Below the pieces are notes generated by a model, which was not told the origin of the DNA, did no database searches, and saw only the letters and a list, made by a program, of their open reading frames with translations. From an uncultured Prevotellaceae bacterium (GTDB taxonomy: Bacteria > Bacteroidota > Bacteroidia > Bacteroidales > Bacteroidaceae): a stretch of 64,000 nt of DNA. Of the stretch, positions 27,382-38,191 are shown in pieces; position 1 is the first letter of the stretch, and each line of letters starts with the position of its first letter. Made by a program: the position numbers and the translations under genes. The stretch is taken from assembly GCA_900319385.1 (NCBI GenBank), contig ONOG01000006.1:1-64000 (forward strand), given 5' to 3'.

Positions 27382-27813
27382 TCAAGCGTTTTTGTCGTAG
27401 TCACGTCTTACAATGAACTTAGTTGTAGTCGGGAGCTTCTGAGCACCGAGACGGAGCGCCTCCTTGGCAATCTCAAAAGGTACACCCTCAACCTCGAAGA
27501 GGATACGTCCGGGTTTTGCGGGGAACACGTACTGGTAGGGGTCACCCTTACCTTTACCCATTCGGACGTCTGCAGGTTTCTTTGTGATGGGCTTATCGGG
27601 GAAGATGCGGATCCAAACCTGACCCTGACGCTGCATGTAACGTGTGATGGCCACACGGGCTGCCTCAATCTGGCGAGCTGTAATCCATCTCTCCTGAAGG
27701 GCTTTGATGCCGAAGCTGCCGAATGCCAGCTCAGTACCACGGTGCGAAACGCCCTTCCAGCGACCACGGCCTTTTTGTGGTCTTCTATATTTCTGTCTTT
27801 TTGGCTGTAGCAT
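27382..27813 (-). CDS. rplP: Ribosomal protein uL16
   Basis: 143 aa. [19 protein letters not shown] start and the [21 protein letters not shown] loop. L16 helps position A-site tRNA. Normal place between rpsC and rpmC. Confidence 0.98.
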   Translation of the reverse strand: MLQPKRQKYRRPQKGRGRWKGVSHRGTELAFGSFGIKALQERWITARQIEAARVAITRYMQRQGQVWIRIFPDKPITKKPADVRMGKGKGDPYQYVFPAKPGRILFEVEGVPFEIAKEALRLGAQKLPTTTKFIVRRDYDKNA

Positions 27814-27827
27814 AATTCAAAGTCTGA

Positions 27828-28547
27828 TTAACGGTTGTTTTTTCTGTTTCTGAATCTCTTACCTGCTCCGTTGCCACGGCCAGCATCCTTTGACTGGCTG
27901 AAGTTAGGAGTCAGATCTTTCTTTCCGAAGATTTCACCGCGGCAAATCCAGACCTTAATGCCCAGTAGTCCGACCTTGGTCAGTGCTTCGGCAAGGCAGT
28001 AGTCGATGTCGGCACGGAATGTGTGGAGCGGCGTACGTCCTTCCTTGAACATTTCTGAGCGTGCGATTTCGGCACCATTCAGACGTCCGGAAATCTGTAC
28101 CTTGATACCCTCGGCACCCGAGCGCATTGTGTTGGCAATGGCGGTCTTGATGGCGCGACGGTAGGCAATCTTGCCTTCTACCTGACGGGCGATGTTGTTG
28201 GCAACGATCACTGCGTCGAGTTCAGGACGCTTGATTTCGTAGATATTGATCTGAATGTCCTTGTCGGTAATCTTCTTCAGTTCTTCCTTCAGTTTGTCAA
28301 CTTCCTGGCCGCCCTTGCCGATGATGATGCCGGGGCGGGCTGTGCATACGGTGATGGTGACAAGCTTCAGGGTGCGTTCAATGACAATCTTCGAAACGCT
28401 GGCCTTGGCCAAACGAGCGTTCAGGTACTTGCGAATCTTGCTATCCTCAAGGATATTGTCGCCGAAGTCGTTTCCGCCAAACCAGTTCGAGTCCCAGCCT
28501 CTAACGATACCGAGACGGTTGCTAATTGGATTACATTTCTGTCCCAT
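27828..28547 (-). CDS. rpsC: Ribosomal protein uS3
   Basis: 239 aa: N-terminal KH domain (about 40-110) with the [16 protein letters not shown] motif and a C-terminal S3 domain. S3 lines the mRNA entry channel. The basic C-terminus ([11 protein letters not shown]) is short. It starts 2 nt after the rplV stop. Confidence 0.98.
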   Translation of the reverse strand: MGQKCNPISNRLGIVRGWDSNWFGGNDFGDNILEDSKIRKYLNARLAKASVSKIVIERTLKLVTITVCTARPGIIIGKGGQEVDKLKEELKKITDKDIQINIYEIKRPELDAVIVANNIARQVEGKIAYRRAIKTAIANTMRSGAEGIKVQISGRLNGAEIARSEMFKEGRTPLHTFRADIDYCLAEALTKVGLLGIKVWICRGEIFGKKDLTPNFSQSKDAGRGNGAGKRFRNRKNNR

Positions 28548-28549
28548 AA

Positions 28550-28954
28550 TTACTTTTCCTCATTTGATTTAGCGTCCACAAAAATTGTCACATGATTCGA
28601 ACGCTTGCGAATTCTGTATCCACGTCCCTGCGGAGCCGGACGCATGCGCTTGAGCGTAGCACCTTCGTCCACGAAGATCTTCGAGATATAGAGTTCACCA
28701 TTTTCTGCCTTGCGATCGTTCTTCTGCTCCCAGTTTGCAATGGCAGAGCGAAGAACCTTCTCAACGTCCTTTGACGCAGCTTTCGTATTGAAGCGGAGCG
28801 TGGCGAGTGCCTTGTTTACTTCCATGCCGCGAACGAGGTCAGCTACGTAACGCATCTTGCGGGGAGAAGTGGGGACATCACGGAGAGCTGCGAAGTAGGT
28901 CGTCTTCTTGGCCTCCTTAATGGCAGCGGCCATATTTCTCTTTCTTTTTCCCAT
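28550..28954 (-). CDS. rplV: Ribosomal protein uL22
   Basis: 134 aa. The [20 protein letters not shown] core and a beta-hairpin ([18 protein letters not shown]) that lines the exit tunnel are both present. An internal ATG seven codons in is possible, but the longer start matches Bacteroidetes relatives. Confidence 0.97.
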   Translation of the reverse strand: MGKRKRNMAAAIKEAKKTTYFAALRDVPTSPRKMRYVADLVRGMEVNKALATLRFNTKAASKDVEKVLRSAIANWEQKNDRKAENGELYISKIFVDEGATLKRMRPAPQGRGYRIRKRSNHVTIFVDAKSNEEK

Positions 28955-28991
28955 TATTTGATTTCTTTATTTCTGGTGAATGAGCTCCTGC

Positions 28992-29261
28992 TTACTTCTT
29001 ACGGTTGCCAGAGTGGCCGCGGAACGTACGGGTGAGAGCGAACTCGCCCAGCTTGTGTCCAACCATGTTCTCTGTCACATAAACAGGAATGAATTTGTTT
29101 CCGTTATGAACTGCAATTGTGTGTCCAACGAAGTCCGGAGATATCATGGAAGCACGTGCCCAAGTCTTAACGACGGTCTTCTTACCGCTTTCGTTCATGG
29201 CAAGCACCTTCTTCTCGAGCTTGACGTTGATATACGGACCTTTTTTTAATGAACGACTCAT
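28992..29261 (-). CDS. rpsS: Ribosomal protein uS19
   Basis: 89 aa. [11 protein letters not shown] start and [15 protein letters not shown] end. S19 lies with S13 in the 30S head and contacts the A-site finger. Confidence 0.98.
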   Translation of the reverse strand: MSRSLKKGPYINVKLEKKVLAMNESGKKTVVKTWARASMISPDFVGHTIAVHNGNKFIPVYVTENMVGHKLGEFALTRTFRGHSGNRKK

Positions 29262-29283
29262 ATACTTTACTTAGTTAACTTGG

Positions 29284-30108
29284 TTACTTTTTACGTCTTT
29301 CGATAATGTACTTGTTAGAAAGCTTCTTCGGTGCACGTGTCTTGAGACCCTTAGCGTAGAGGCCGTTACGTGAACGCGGGTGTCCACCGGTCTGGCGGCC
29401 TTCACCACCACCCATCGGGTGATCGTGCGGGTTCATGACAACACCACGGTTGTGAGGACGGCGTCCGAGCCAACGGCTGCGGCCGGCCTTACCCGAAGAT
29501 TCAAGGGCGTGGTCGGAGTTGCTGACACTACCGATGGTAGCGCGGCAAGCCGAGAGCACCTTGCGAATTTCACCCGAGGGGAGTTTGATGACGCAATAGT
29601 CACCCTCGCGCGAAGTCAACTGAGCAAAGTTACCTGCAGAGCGAACCATTTTGGCACCCTGTCCGGGACGGAGTTCGATGTTGTGGATCACCGTACCGAC
29701 GGGGATGTTCTGGAGGGGCAGTGTGTTACCGAGGTCGGGGGTAGCGTTGGCACCCGACATGATAGTTGTGCCCACCTGCAGTCCGTTAGGAGCAACGATG
29801 TAACGTTTTTCACCATCAGCGTAGAATACGAGGGCAATGCGAGCCGAGCGGTTCGGATCGTACTCGATTGTCTTCACTACTGCTGGAATTCCATCTTTTT
29901 CTCTCTTGAAGTCGATGATACGCAGCTTGCGCTTGTGACCGCCGCCACGATAGCGGACTGTCATGCGGCCTTCGTTGTTGCGGCCACCCGTGCTACGCTT
30001 ACCATAGACGAGAGATTTCTCTGGTACGGATGTAGTAACATCATCGAACGTACCAATAGCCTTGTGTCTTTGACCAGGAGTGATTGGTCTGAATTTACGA
30101 ATTCCCAT
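29284..30108 (-). CDS. rplB: Ribosomal protein uL2
   Basis: 274 aa, full length: OB fold, SH3-like barrel and C-terminal tail. The peptidyl-transferase motif [18 protein letters not shown] contains the conserved His near residue 230. L2 is needed for subunit association. Confidence 0.98.
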   Translation of the reverse strand: MGIRKFRPITPGQRHKAIGTFDDVTTSVPEKSLVYGKRSTGGRNNEGRMTVRYRGGGHKRKLRIIDFKREKDGIPAVVKTIEYDPNRSARIALVFYADGEKRYIVAPNGLQVGTTIMSGANATPDLGNTLPLQNIPVGTVIHNIELRPGQGAKMVRSAGNFAQLTSREGDYCVIKLPSGEIRKVLSACRATIGSVSNSDHALESSGKAGRSRWLGRRPHNRGVVMNPHDHPMGGGEGRQTGGHPRSRNGLYAKGLKTRAPKKLSNKYIIERRKK

Positions 30109-30116
30109 TGTTATTA

Positions 30117-30410
30117 TTAAATGTTACTATAGAAATCAATAGTTTCACCTTCCTTCAGGGTGACGATGGCCTTCTTGAAGGCATCCGTGCGGCCCTTGAT
30201 GACACCGGCGCGTGTGTAGCGGCTCTTTGCCTTGCCGTTGTAGCGCATGGTGTTCACGGAAACTACGTTCACGTTATACTTAGCTTCTACTTCTTTCTTG
30301 ATTTCGATCTTGTTGGCGTCAGGACGCACAATGAAGCCGAACTGGTTGTTCTGCTTCTCTGTGACAGCTGTCATCTTTTCTGTTACCAACGGCTTGATGA
30401 TATATGCCAT
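30117..30410 (-). CDS. rplW: Ribosomal protein uL23
   Basis: 97 aa from the ATG at 30410 ([13 protein letters not shown]). A longer frame begins at a TTG inside rplD, which I reject because the ATG leaves a 16-nt gap and gives the standard N-terminus. L23 is the main trigger-factor and SRP contact at the tunnel exit. Confidence 0.96.
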   Translation of the reverse strand: MAYIIKPLVTEKMTAVTEKQNNQFGFIVRPDANKIEIKKEVEAKYNVNVVSVNTMRYNGKAKSRYTRAGVIKGRTDAFKKAIVTLKEGETIDFYSNI

Positions 30411-30426
30411 ACTTTGTGTCCTCCTT

Positions 30427-31056
30427 CTACTTGTTAAGGGTTTCGTCGACAAGTTTCAGCGCGTTCTCAGTGACAACAACAACATTCGCGTTCATCACCT
30501 TGTAGGTGTTGAGCGCAGATGCAGTCATCACTTCAACTCGTTGAATGTTACGAGCCGACAAATATACGTTTTTATTTACTTCTGGCAAAAGGAGAAGCAG
30601 CTTTTTACCCTCAATTTTAAGATTTTTTTGCATTTCAACGAATTCTTTGGTCTTCGGAGCCTCAAAATTGAAGTCTTCGACGACACAGATTGCGTTTTGC
30701 TGCTGCTTGTATGAGAGGGCGCTCTTGCGGGCCAGTGCGCTGACTTTCTTGTTCAGTTTGAACCAGTAGTCGCGGGGCTTGGGACCGAACACACGACCAC
30801 CGCCACGCAGTACGGGCGACTTGATGTCACCGCGGCGTGCACCGCCACTACCCTTCTGACGGATCAGCTTGCGGGTAGAGCCTGCAATTTCACTTCTTTC
30901 CTTTGACTTATGGGTTCCCTGGCGCTGAGCAGCGAGATACTGCTTCACGGCGAGGTAGATGACGTGGTCGTTAGGTTCAATTCCGAAGATAGCGTCGTTC
31001 AATTCAACCTTCTTTCCAGTATCTTCACCTTTAATGTTATAAACTGAAACTTCCAT
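30427..31056 (-). CDS. rplD: Ribosomal protein uL4
   Basis: 209 aa. The extended loop (about 45-100, [20 protein letters not shown]) reaches the exit tunnel. L4 represses the S10 operon in gamma-proteobacteria; no such control is evident here. It shares one base with rplC. Confidence 0.97.
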   Translation of the reverse strand: MEVSVYNIKGEDTGKKVELNDAIFGIEPNDHVIYLAVKQYLAAQRQGTHKSKERSEIAGSTRKLIRQKGSGGARRGDIKSPVLRGGGRVFGPKPRDYWFKLNKKVSALARKSALSYKQQQNAICVVEDFNFEAPKTKEFVEMQKNLKIEGKKLLLLLPEVNKNVYLSARNIQRVEVMTASALNTYKVMNANVVVVTENALKLVDETLNK

Positions 31057-31670
31057 TACTTCTTAATTGTTACGATTGAACCTTTACATCCCGGTACAGA
31101 ACCCTTCAGCAGAAGGAGGTTGTGTTCGGGGATAATCTTAATCACCTGCAGGTTGTGTGTGGTTACTTGCTCGTCGCCCATCTGACCGCCCATGCGGAGG
31201 TTCTTGAAGACGCGCGAGGGAGTGGCACAGGCACCGATTGAACCCGGCTTGCGGGCGCGGTCGTCCTGACCGTGTGTGCGCTGTCCGACACCGCCGAAGC
31301 CGTGGCGGCGTACTACACCTGCAAAACCCTTACCCTTCGAGGTGCCGACAACGTCAACGTAGGGAGCGTCGTTGAAGAACTCCACTGTCAGAACGTCGCC
31401 AAGGGCATGCTCTTCATCAAATGTGAACTCGGCCAAGTGTCTCTTCGGTGTTGTACCTGCCTTGGCAAAGTGTCCCTTCATCGGCTTCGATGTGTTCTTT
31501 TCCTTGGCTTCCTGGAAACCAAGCTGAACAGCAGCGTAGCCGTCTTTCTCAACGGTCTTCACCTGGGTTACAACACAAGGACCTACTTCGATAACAGTGC
31601 ATGGAAGATTCTTTCCATCAGCACTGAAAACGGATGTCATTCCGATTTTCTTTCCTAATAATCCTGGCAT
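31056..31670 (-). CDS. rplC: Ribosomal protein uL3
   Basis: 204 aa. [15 protein letters not shown] start and the central [16 protein letters not shown] loop, which extends towards the peptidyl-transferase centre (its Gln is methylated in Escherichia coli). Overlaps rplD by one base. Confidence 0.98.
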   Translation of the reverse strand: MPGLLGKKIGMTSVFSADGKNLPCTVIEVGPCVVTQVKTVEKDGYAAVQLGFQEAKEKNTSKPMKGHFAKAGTTPKRHLAEFTFDEEHALGDVLTVEFFNDAPYVDVVGTSKGKGFAGVVRRHGFGGVGQRTHGQDDRARKPGSIGACATPSRVFKNLRMGGQMGDEQVTTHNLQVIKIIPEHNLLLLKGSVPGCKGSIVTIKK

Positions 31671-31714
31671 TTCAAACTAATTTTAATAATTCTCTAATTC
31701 CGTAAAACTTGTAC

Positions 31715-32020
31715 TTACACTTTGATCTCTACTTCTACACCGCTCGGAAGCTCCAGCTTCATCAGCGAGTCGATGGTCTTAGGCGTGGCACCGTAGATGT
31801 CGATCAGACGCTTGTAGGTGCTCAGCTGGAACTGCTCACGGCTCTTCTTGTTGACGAACGTACTGCGGTTCACAGTGTAGATGCGCTTGTGAGTGGGGAG
31901 AGGAATTGGTCCACTGACGATGGCATCGGTTGCCTTGACGGTCTTGACGATTTTCTCTGCTGACTTATCGACGAGGTTGTGGTCGTAAGATTTCAGCTTA
32001 ATACGAATTTTCTGACTCAT
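31715..32020 (-). CDS. rpsJ: Ribosomal protein uS10
   Basis: 101 aa, normal length. [21 protein letters not shown] start. S10 is also NusE, a partner of NusB and NusG in antitermination. There is no tuf gene between fusA and rpsJ, as is usual in Bacteroidetes. Confidence 0.98.
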   Translation of the reverse strand: MSQKIRIKLKSYDHNLVDKSAEKIVKTVKATDAIVSGPIPLPTHKRIYTVNRSTFVNKKSREQFQLSTYKRLIDIYGATPKTIDSLMKLELPSGVEVEIKV

Positions 32021-32051
32021 GTTGATTTTATGATTAATGATAATTTATAGG

Positions 32052-32100
32052 GAGAAGGGGCAGCAGGTTAAGAGTCATTCGCTAACCTGCTCCCCGTCTC
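32052..32100 (-). promoter_or_regulatory. Hairpin between fusA and rpsJ
   Basis: Stem GCAGGTTA (32063-32070) with TAACCTGC (32083-32090), then GGGG/CCCC and GAGA/TCTC after small internal loops. No T-tract follows on the transcribed strand, so it looks more like an attenuator or processing site than a full terminator. Confidence 0.5.
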
Positions 32101-32109
32101 TGTTTTTGT

Positions 32110-34236
32110 TTATACAAGGTCAACACGACCGCCCTGTTCCTGAAGCACGGTCTTGGCAATAGAGCTGCTGACGGCTTCGTGGTGGTCGTACTGCATCGAG
32201 CTGGTGGCACGACCGGAAGTAATGGTACGCAGTGTGGTCACATAGCCGAACATTTCCGACAGCGGAACCATGGCCTTGACGATGCGTGCACCCGAACGGG
32301 CGTTGTCCATACCTTCCACCTGGCCGCGGCGCTTGTTCAGGTCGCCGATGACGTCACCCATGTTTTCTTCCGGAGTAACGACCTCCAGCTTCATAATGGG
32401 CTCCATCAGTACAGGCTTGGCTTGAGCGCAGGCGTTCTTGTAGGCCTGGAGGGCAGCGATTTCGAACGACAGCTGGTCGGAGTCAACGGGGTGGAACGAA
32501 CCGTCCACGAGTTCGACTTTCAGGCTGTCCATCGGGTAGCCACCGAGCACACCATTCTTCATGGCGTTCTGGAAGCCCTTCTGAACCGAGGGGATGAATT
32601 CCTTAGGCACGTTACCACCCTTGACAAGGTCAACGAACTGCAGGCCACCGTTCTTCTGGATGTCCCAGTCCTCATCTACAGGACCGACGTTGACGATGAT
32701 ATCGGCAAACTTACCACGACCACCCGACTGCTTCTTGTAAACCTCGCGGAGGTTGACTGTCTTGGTGATGGCTTCCTTGTAGTTCACCTGGGGCTTACCC
32801 TGGTTGCACTCTACCTTGAACTCGCGCTTCAGACGGTCGATGATGATGTCGAGGTGGAGCTCACCCATACCGCTGATGACGGTCTGACCGCTCTGCTCAT
32901 CCGTGTGAACGGTGAAGGTCGGGTCTTCCTCAGCCAGCTTGGCAAGTCCGTTCGACAGTTTGTCGAGGTCCTTCTGGGTCTTAGGTTCAACGGCGATACC
33001 GATAACGGGATCGGGGAAGTCCATCGATTCGAGCACGATGGGTGCGCTTTCGTCGCAGAGAGTGTCACCCGTATGGATGTCCTTCAGACCGACAACGGCA
33101 CCGATGTCACCTGCCGAGATGACCTCGACGGGGTTCTGGTGGTTGGAGTGCATCTGGAACAGACGGCTTACACGCTCCTTCTTGCCCGAGCGGGTGTTAT
33201 AGACGTACGAACCGGCTTCCACCTTACCCGAGTAAACGCGGATGAAGGTCAGACGACCTACATACGGGTCGGTAGCAATCTTGAAGGCCAGTGCGCTGGT
33301 CTTGTCTTCCTCGTCCGGCTTGCGGTCTTCTTCCTCCTTCGTGGTGGGGTTGGTACCAACGACGTTGGGGGTGTCGAGCGGAGAGGGCAGGAAGGCGCAG
33401 ACGTAGTCGAGCAGGGTCTGCACGCCCTTGTTCTTGAACGACGATCCGCAAAGCATGGGAGTGATGTCCATCTTGACGGTAGCGGCACGCAGGGCACGCA
33501 GGATTTCCTCTTCCGTGATGGTGGAGGGGTCGTCGAAGAACTTCTCCATCAGTTCGTCGTCATACTCGGCGACGGTCTCGAGCATCTTGCCGCGCCAGTC
33601 CTCGGCCTCAGCCTGAAGGTCGGCGGGGATGGGTTCAACCGAATACTCAGCACCCATGGTCTCGTCGTGCCAAAGGATGGCCTGCATCTTGATGAGGTCG
33701 ACCACGCCCTTGAACTTCTCTTCAGCGCCGATAGGAATGACTACGGGAACGGGGTTGGCACCGAGCACGTCCTTCATCTGGCGAACCACTTCGTAGAAGT
33801 CGGCACCGCTACGGTCCATCTTGTTCACGTAACCGATACGGGGAACATTATACTTGTCTGCCTGACGCCATACAGTTTCCGACTGGGGCTGTACGCCGCC
33901 TACTGCGCAGTAGGTAGCCACGGCTCCGTCGAGCACGCGGAGCGAGCGTTCTACCTCAGCCGTGAAGTCAACGTGTCCCGGAGTGTCAATCAGGTTGATC
34001 TGGTACTGATTGCCAGCATACTTCCAGAAGCAAGTCGTAGCAGCCGAGGTGATAGTGATGCCTCGTTCCTGTTCCTGTGCCATCCAGTCCATGGTGGCAG
34101 CGCCGTCGTGCACCTCACCGATTTTGTGCGTCTTACCTGTGTAGAAGAGGATACGCTCCGATGTGGTGGTCTTACCGGCGTCGATGTGGGCCATGATACC
34201 GATGTTGCGCGTCAAATGCAAATCACGTTTTGCCAT
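32110..34236 (-). CDS. fusA: Translation elongation factor G
   Basis: 708 aa, all five domains. GTPase motifs AHIDAGKTT (16-24), DTPGH (84-88) and NKMD (138-141) are intact. EF-G drives translocation and, with RRF, ribosome recycling. It lies between rpsG and rpsJ in the str-S10 junction. The antisense frame of 822 codons over it is a shadow. Confidence 0.98.
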   Translation of the reverse strand: MAKRDLHLTRNIGIMAHIDAGKTTTSERILFYTGKTHKIGEVHDGAATMDWMAQEQERGITITSAATTCFWKYAGNQYQINLIDTPGHVDFTAEVERSLRVLDGAVATYCAVGGVQPQSETVWRQADKYNVPRIGYVNKMDRSGADFYEVVRQMKDVLGANPVPVVIPIGAEEKFKGVVDLIKMQAILWHDETMGAEYSVEPIPADLQAEAEDWRGKMLETVAEYDDELMEKFFDDPSTITEEEILRALRAATVKMDITPMLCGSSFKNKGVQTLLDYVCAFLPSPLDTPNVVGTNPTTKEEEDRKPDEEDKTSALAFKIATDPYVGRLTFIRVYSGKVEAGSYVYNTRSGKKERVSRLFQMHSNHQNPVEVISAGDIGAVVGLKDIHTGDTLCDESAPIVLESMDFPDPVIGIAVEPKTQKDLDKLSNGLAKLAEEDPTFTVHTDEQSGQTVISGMGELHLDIIIDRLKREFKVECNQGKPQVNYKEAITKTVNLREVYKKQSGGRGKFADIIVNVGPVDEDWDIQKNGGLQFVDLVKGGNVPKEFIPSVQKGFQNAMKNGVLGGYPMDSLKVELVDGSFHPVDSDQLSFEIAALQAYKNACAQAKPVLMEPIMKLEVVTPEENMGDVIGDLNKRRGQVEGMDNARSGARIVKAMVPLSEMFGYVTTLRTITSGRATSSMQYDHHEAVSSSIAKTVLQEQGGRVDLV

Positions 34237-34287
34237 ATCTTTTTCTTTTTCCTTTGTGAATCTTGTTACCTTATCAATACTTCTCCA

Positions 34288-34764
34288 TTAGAATCTGAAG
34301 TGTGCGAAGGCACGGTTAGCCTCGGCCATGCGGTGCATGTCTTCCTTACGCTTGAAGGCACCACCCTGCTGGTTGTAGGCGTCCATGATTTCTGCCGAAA
34401 GCTTCTCAGCCATGCTCTTGCCCGAGCGCTTACGGGCGAAGAGAATCATGTTCTTCATCGAGATAGCCTCCTTGCGGTCGGGACGGATTTCCGTCGGCAC
34501 CTGGAAGGTGGCACCACCGATACGGCGGCTCTTGACTTCCACGTTAGGAGTGATGTTCTCGAGGGCTTTCTTCCAGATTTCGAGCGACGACTTTTCTTCG
34601 CTCTTCATCTTGTTCTCCACGATGCTCAGCGCATTGTAGAAGATTGAGTAAGCGATGCTCTTCTTTCCGTCGTACATCAGGTTGTTCACGAACTTCGTGA
34701 CTCTCACATCGCCATACACGGGATCCGGCAGGATCACACGCTTCTTCGGTTTAGCTTTTCTCAT
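34288..34764 (-). CDS. rpsG: Ribosomal protein uS7
   Basis: 158 aa. [18 protein letters not shown] start, [18 protein letters not shown] in the middle. S7 nucleates the 30S head and contacts E-site tRNA. The 203-nt gap to rpsL contains heptamer repeats. Confidence 0.98.
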   Translation of the reverse strand: MRKAKPKKRVILPDPVYGDVRVTKFVNNLMYDGKKSIAYSIFYNALSIVENKMKSEEKSSLEIWKKALENITPNVEVKSRRIGGATFQVPTEIRPDRKEAISMKNMILFARKRSGKSMAEKLSAEIMDAYNQQGGAFKRKEDMHRMAEANRAFAHFRF

Positions 34765-34903
34765 TTGATTGTTTTGTTTTTACTTTTCAGTCTGTGTGGT
34801 TGCGAATCTTTTCGATGTTTTCTTCAACATCCCCTCACGGGACATTTACTCAACCATTCCAATTGCTTTCCAACAAACCAAATGTTCTTGTTAATTGGTA
34901 AAT

Positions 34904-34962
34904 TGTACTTCGTACTTTGTACTTGCTGATTTCTTGTACTTTGTACTTAGTCCTTTGTCCTT
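34904..34962. repeat. TGTACTT heptamer run in the rpsL-rpsG gap
   Basis: Seven near-identical 7-bp units (TGTACTT, CGTACTT, TGTACTT, then after one unrelated 7-mer and 3 nt TGTACTT, TGTACTT, AGTCCTT, TGTCCTT) end 5 nt before the rpsL stop codon, inside the operon. Confidence 0.85.
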
Positions 34963-34967
34963 GTTAA

Positions 34968-35351
34968 TTACTTCTTACCAGCCTTCGGACGCTTGGCACC
35001 GTACTTCGAACGACGCTGCGTGCGGCTTGCAACACCGGCGGTATCAAGCGCACCGCGGATGATGTGGTAACGTACACCGGGAAGGTCCTTCACACGTCCA
35101 CCGCGAACGAGCACGATCGAGTGCTCCTGCAGGTTGTGACCCTCTCCCGGAATGTAGGAGTTAACTTCCTTCTTGTTGGTCAGGCGGACACGAGCCACCT
35201 TACGCATAGCCGAATTAGGCTTCTTAGGAGTGGTGGTGTAAACACGTACGCACACACCGCGACGCTGAGGGCATGAGTCCAGAGCGGGCGACTTGCTCTT
35301 GTCTACCAGCACCTTTCTTCCTTTTCTTACTAATTGCTGAATTGTAGGCAT
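34968..35351 (-). CDS. rpsL: Ribosomal protein uS12
   Basis: 127 aa, first gene of the superoperon. [19 protein letters not shown] and [14 protein letters not shown] carry the decoding-centre lysines (Lys43 and Lys88), both unchanged, so the sequence is streptomycin-sensitive type. It has a long leader. Confidence 0.98.
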   Translation of the reverse strand: MPTIQQLVRKGRKVLVDKSKSPALDSCPQRRGVCVRVYTTTPKKPNSAMRKVARVRLTNKKEVNSYIPGEGHNLQEHSIVLVRGGRVKDLPGVRYHIIRGALDTAGVASRTQRRSKYGAKRPKAGKK

Positions 35352-35395
35352 TTTGTTTTGTTTTTAGTGATTATAATTATTTATGTATATACGCG

Positions 35396-35617
35396 CAAAA
35401 AGGGACAGACCCCGAACTCCCGCCCTGCGGGTAGTAGGTCGTCACCATTGGACGAAAACTTCAGGTGGGCATCCCGAACGCGCCTCAACCTTACTGCAGC
35501 CCTTTATCCATCGTGCCTAAGCACATACGTACTGACTGCATTCGTCTCCTGCATCCGCCGTCCACACCCGCCGCAAACTATGGGTGCCCTACGGACGCTT
35601 AGTCCAAAAAGCGGGTG
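35396..35617 (-). other. Candidate structured leader RNA of the rpsL operon
   Basis: About 220 nt between the -7 box and the rpsL region, GC-rich and without a plausible reading frame. On the transcribed strand it ends with CCCGC-AGG-GCGGG, then GGGG-TCTG-TCCC followed by five T, about 45 nt before the rpsL ATG. This looks like an attenuator. Confidence 0.4.
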
Positions 35618-35625
35618 CAAAGTTA
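35618..35625 (-). promoter_or_regulatory. -7 box of the ribosomal-protein superoperon
   Basis: Minus-strand TAACTTTG fits TAnnTTTG. A TTTG occurs only 12 nt upstream, so the -33 element is not clear. Confidence 0.5.
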
Positions 35626-35755
35626 CGACTTTTCTGCCAAACAGCATAATTTCCTACCTCTTTTTTATACCTCGACACCCCAAAACACCCAACTTTTAAG
35701 ATAATTTAACTTTTAACACACTCCCGACAGTCCATTTTTCACCGATTTGTCACCC

Positions 35756-35797
35756 AAAAACAGCCGACCGACCACCAGAAGTCTGGCAGCCGGTCGG
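35756..35797 (-). terminator. Terminator of the small lipoprotein gene
   Basis: Two-part stem CCGACC (35764-35769)/GGTCGG (35792-35797) and CCAGA (35775-35779)/TCTGG (35782-35786), with a T-run on the minus strand (35756-35760). Confidence 0.75.
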
Positions 35798-35854
35798 GGG
35801 TGATACTGATGCAAGATGGAGGCGGTCCTCCACCTGGCCGTGAGGGGTCTCGCC

Positions 35855-36400
35855 TTAGTATTTCAGCGACTGGAAAATATGTTCACGCACGTCGCCACCG
35901 AGTTTGTCGGCATATTTGTCGTCGTAGGACACGGTGATGTTGATGCTGCGGTTGCCGTTGAACACCACGCGATGGTACTCGTTGATGTACTCACCCTCAA
36001 CTGCATAAGTATATTCCATGTCGCCCAGTTGCTTTGCCGTGGCATCTTCGGGGACAGATTCGTTGAAGTCTTCCTCGACTTTCTCCTGCGTATAGTTATC
36101 AATGAACATCGACTCATAAACGCCGATATCGACAGCTGCGTCGATGGCCATGTCGCCCGAGCCTTCGGGCACCATGCTGAAGCAGGCGCCGTTGTCCATC
36201 ACGGGATTGTCGGTGCGGTGCATACCCTGGGGGATTTCGAACGACACGCCGTACTTCTCGACCGTGAATGTCTCGTAGGCGACGTCCGTGGCAGCAGGCT
36301 CGTCGGCACCGCCTTCGCTTGTGTTGGCAGCTTTGTTGCCACAGCCAGCCAGCAGCAGCATCGCTGCCAGCGCGGCAAAACTCATCAGATACTTTCTCAT
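35855..36400 (-). CDS. Small secreted lipoprotein of unknown function
   Basis: 181 aa. N-terminal signal with lipobox LLAGC, so Cys20 should be lipid-modified and the protein anchored in a membrane. The mature part (VEKYGVSFEIPQGM...) resembles small secreted beta-domain proteins that Bacteroidales keep in many copies, but I cannot name a family with certainty. It has its own promoter and terminator and stands alone between the ribosomal cluster and a noncoding element. Confidence 0.8.
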   Translation of the reverse strand: MRKYLMSFAALAAMLLLAGCGNKAANTSEGGADEPAATDVAYETFTVEKYGVSFEIPQGMHRTDNPVMDNGACFSMVPEGSGDMAIDAAVDIGVYESMFIDNYTQEKVEEDFNESVPEDATAKQLGDMEYTYAVEGEYINEYHRVVFNGNRSINITVSYDDKYADKLGGDVREHIFQSLKY

Positions 36401-36474
36401 GTTTCTTTTTGTTTAGTTAGAGATGAAAGACAAGGAAGTTGGTTGTCGGATTCCCAAAACCAAGCTTCCGCTGG

Positions 36475-36506
36475 CAAAGATAGCACATCGCCGCCACTCC
36501 AACAAG
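36475..36506 (-). promoter_or_regulatory. Promoter of the small lipoprotein gene
   Basis: Minus-strand TATCTTTG (36475-36482) with CTTG 20 nt upstream (36503-36506), one mismatch from the -33 consensus. Confidence 0.5.
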
Positions 36507-36616
36507 GAAATCGCCCATTATTTGCTACCAAACAGACAAATTAAATAAAGTACGCGCGTGCGCGTGTGAGGCAGCAGCGGGCAGCAGAGCAAATTTAACA
36601 GAAGGAAAATTTTTAA

Positions 36617-37233
36617 TTGCAATTTTGACAACTATCGCACTCGGGGATTCCTCGCTGAGAATCGCGCAGAAATCAGCGGCAGAGGGTCTGGTCGTAAATA
36701 ACGCCGCCATTTGGGGCAAACAATCGCCCAAAAACCAGCACTCGGGGACGATTCACCGTCAGTCGGCGCACGCAGCGTCGGCAGACGGCGCTATCACCGT
36801 CGGCAGTCGGCACTCTGACGACAAGCCTGACGGCACTCTGACGACAGCCAGACGGCGCTCTGAAGACAGCCAGACGGCGCTCTGAAGACAGCCAGACGGC
36901 ACTCTGAAGACAACCAGACGGCGCACTGCCGACAGCCCAACGGCAGTGATGCGCTCGCCGAAAGGCACGTGTTTTCGGGGTACACAGGGGGCTATTATTT
37001 TGCGCACGGAAATCACAGACACATGCAGAGAGGCTTTAACTACCTGATAGCGAGATAAATAGCACCAGAAAGGCCCCGACAACAAAATTTCTGTGTATGT
37101 CTGCGACTTCTGTGTGCCCAAATAAAAATCAGCGTTGGGAACCCTCATTTTCTGTGTAACGGACTTCTATTTCATTCAAAATTCCCCCACAAAATCCGCG
37201 GTCCGAACTGTTAAAATCCTTGCTTTTTTAACA
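36617..37233. other. Long noncoding element, copy 2
   Basis: Homologous to 16173-16951 in three ordered blocks: 36617-36675, the 22-bp array, and 37183-37233. The last block ends with a hairpin-like CGAACTGTTAAAA / TTTTAACAATTCG. No gene is supported between 36401 and 37337. Confidence 0.7.
36757..36945. repeat. 22-bp tandem array, about eight units
   Basis: Units of the type CAGACGGCGCTCTGAAGACA recur with exact 22-bp spacing at 36829, 36851, 36873, 36895, 36917 and 36939 (position of the internal G), with more degenerate units to the left at 36762, 36784 and 36806. Same unit as 16337-16530. Confidence 0.85.
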
Positions 37234-37276
37234 ATTCGCCGTTCTCCCTAAAATTGGTTAAAAAAGAACCTTCCAT

Positions 37277-37307
37277 TTTGCATTGTGCTCGCTTATTCGT
37301 AACTTTG
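37277..37307 (+). promoter_or_regulatory. Consensus promoter of the esterase gene
   Basis: TTTG (37277-37280), a 19-nt spacer and TAACTTTG (37300-37307), an exact match to the Bacteroidetes consensus, about 30 nt before the ATG. Confidence 0.7.
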
Positions 37308-37337
37308 CAACAGCAAATAAAAACATCCCCCCAAGCA

Positions 37338-38186
37338 ATGAAACAGTTCACCCACTCTTTCCTCGTAGGTCGCAACCGAGTTGCGACAGCAGCGCTATGT
37401 CTGCTGCTCAGCCTTTTCCTCGCCCCTACCCTCGCCCATGCACAGGCCGACACCCTCTACGCCAAGCGCAACGTGCTGCCTGGCAACTACGACTTCTGGC
37501 TCTATACGCCCGAGGGCTACGAACACCTCGACTCACTGCCCGTCGTCTATTTCCTGCACGGCGCCAGTCTGTGCGGCCACGACCTCAACCGCGTGCGCCG
37601 CTACGGACCCTTGCAGGCCGTGCAGATGGGTCGCAAGATTCCCGCCATCATCATCGCGCCGCAAAACCCTGGCGGGGCATGGAAACCCGATAAACTGCTC
37701 GAAATCCTCGACTGGACCCTCCAGAACTACCGCGCCGACTCCACCCGTGTGTACGTGCTCGGCATGAGTCTGGGCGGCTATGGCACGATGGACTTCTGCG
37801 GCACCTATCCCGACCGCATCGCCGCCGGCATGGCGCTGTGCGGCGGCACGACGCTGAAGGACTGGCAGGGACTGGGTCAGTTGCCGTTCTGGATCCTGCA
37901 CGGCACAGCCGACCGCGCCGTCGGTATTCAGCAGTCGAAGCGTGTGGTCAACGAACTGCTGGCGCAGCACCACGACGAGCGTCTGCGCTACGACTGGATG
38001 CCAGGTGCCTCGCACGGAGCTTTGGCCCGCATCTTCTACCTGCCCAAGACCTACGAATGGTTGTTTGCCCATCGCCTCACCGACGCCTACCGGCCCGTGG
38101 AGCGCGACATCCCCATCACTACACGCGACTTCCCCATGGCCTACAAGAACCTGACGCGACGCCACAACACGCTCGTGGTGAAGTGA
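37338..38186 (+). CDS. Secreted alpha/beta-hydrolase esterase (feruloyl-esterase/PHB-depolymerase-like)
   Basis: 282 aa from the ATG at 37338; the longer frame starts upstream of the promoter and is rejected. Signal peptide to about residue 36 (AHAQA). Catalytic triad visible: nucleophile Ser144 in GMSLGG, Asp192 in HGTADRAV, His226 in GASHGA. Oxyanion region YFLHGA at 71-76. Enzymes of this shape release acyl groups from plant polysaccharides or act on small esters; the substrate is not decided by the sequence. It is probably co-transcribed with the cupin gene 39 nt downstream. Confidence 0.85.
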   Translation: MKQFTHSFLVGRNRVATAALCLLLSLFLAPTLAHAQADTLYAKRNVLPGNYDFWLYTPEGYEHLDSLPVVYFLHGASLCGHDLNRVRRYGPLQAVQMGRKIPAIIIAPQNPGGAWKPDKLLEILDWTLQNYRADSTRVYVLGMSLGGYGTMDFCGTYPDRIAAGMALCGGTTLKDWQGLGQLPFWILHGTADRAVGIQQSKRVVNELLAQHHDERLRYDWMPGASHGALARIFYLPKTYEWLFAHRLTDAYRPVERDIPITTRDFPMAYKNLTRRHNTLVVK

Positions 38187-38191
38187 AATTG

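Noticed and set aside
27377..27385. TTG start for rpmC overlapping rplP
   Set aside because: The ATG three codons later gives the family N-terminus and avoids the overlap.
36757..36945. CRISPR array
   Set aside because: Period 22 bp with units touching each other, no unique spacers, and no cas genes in the window.
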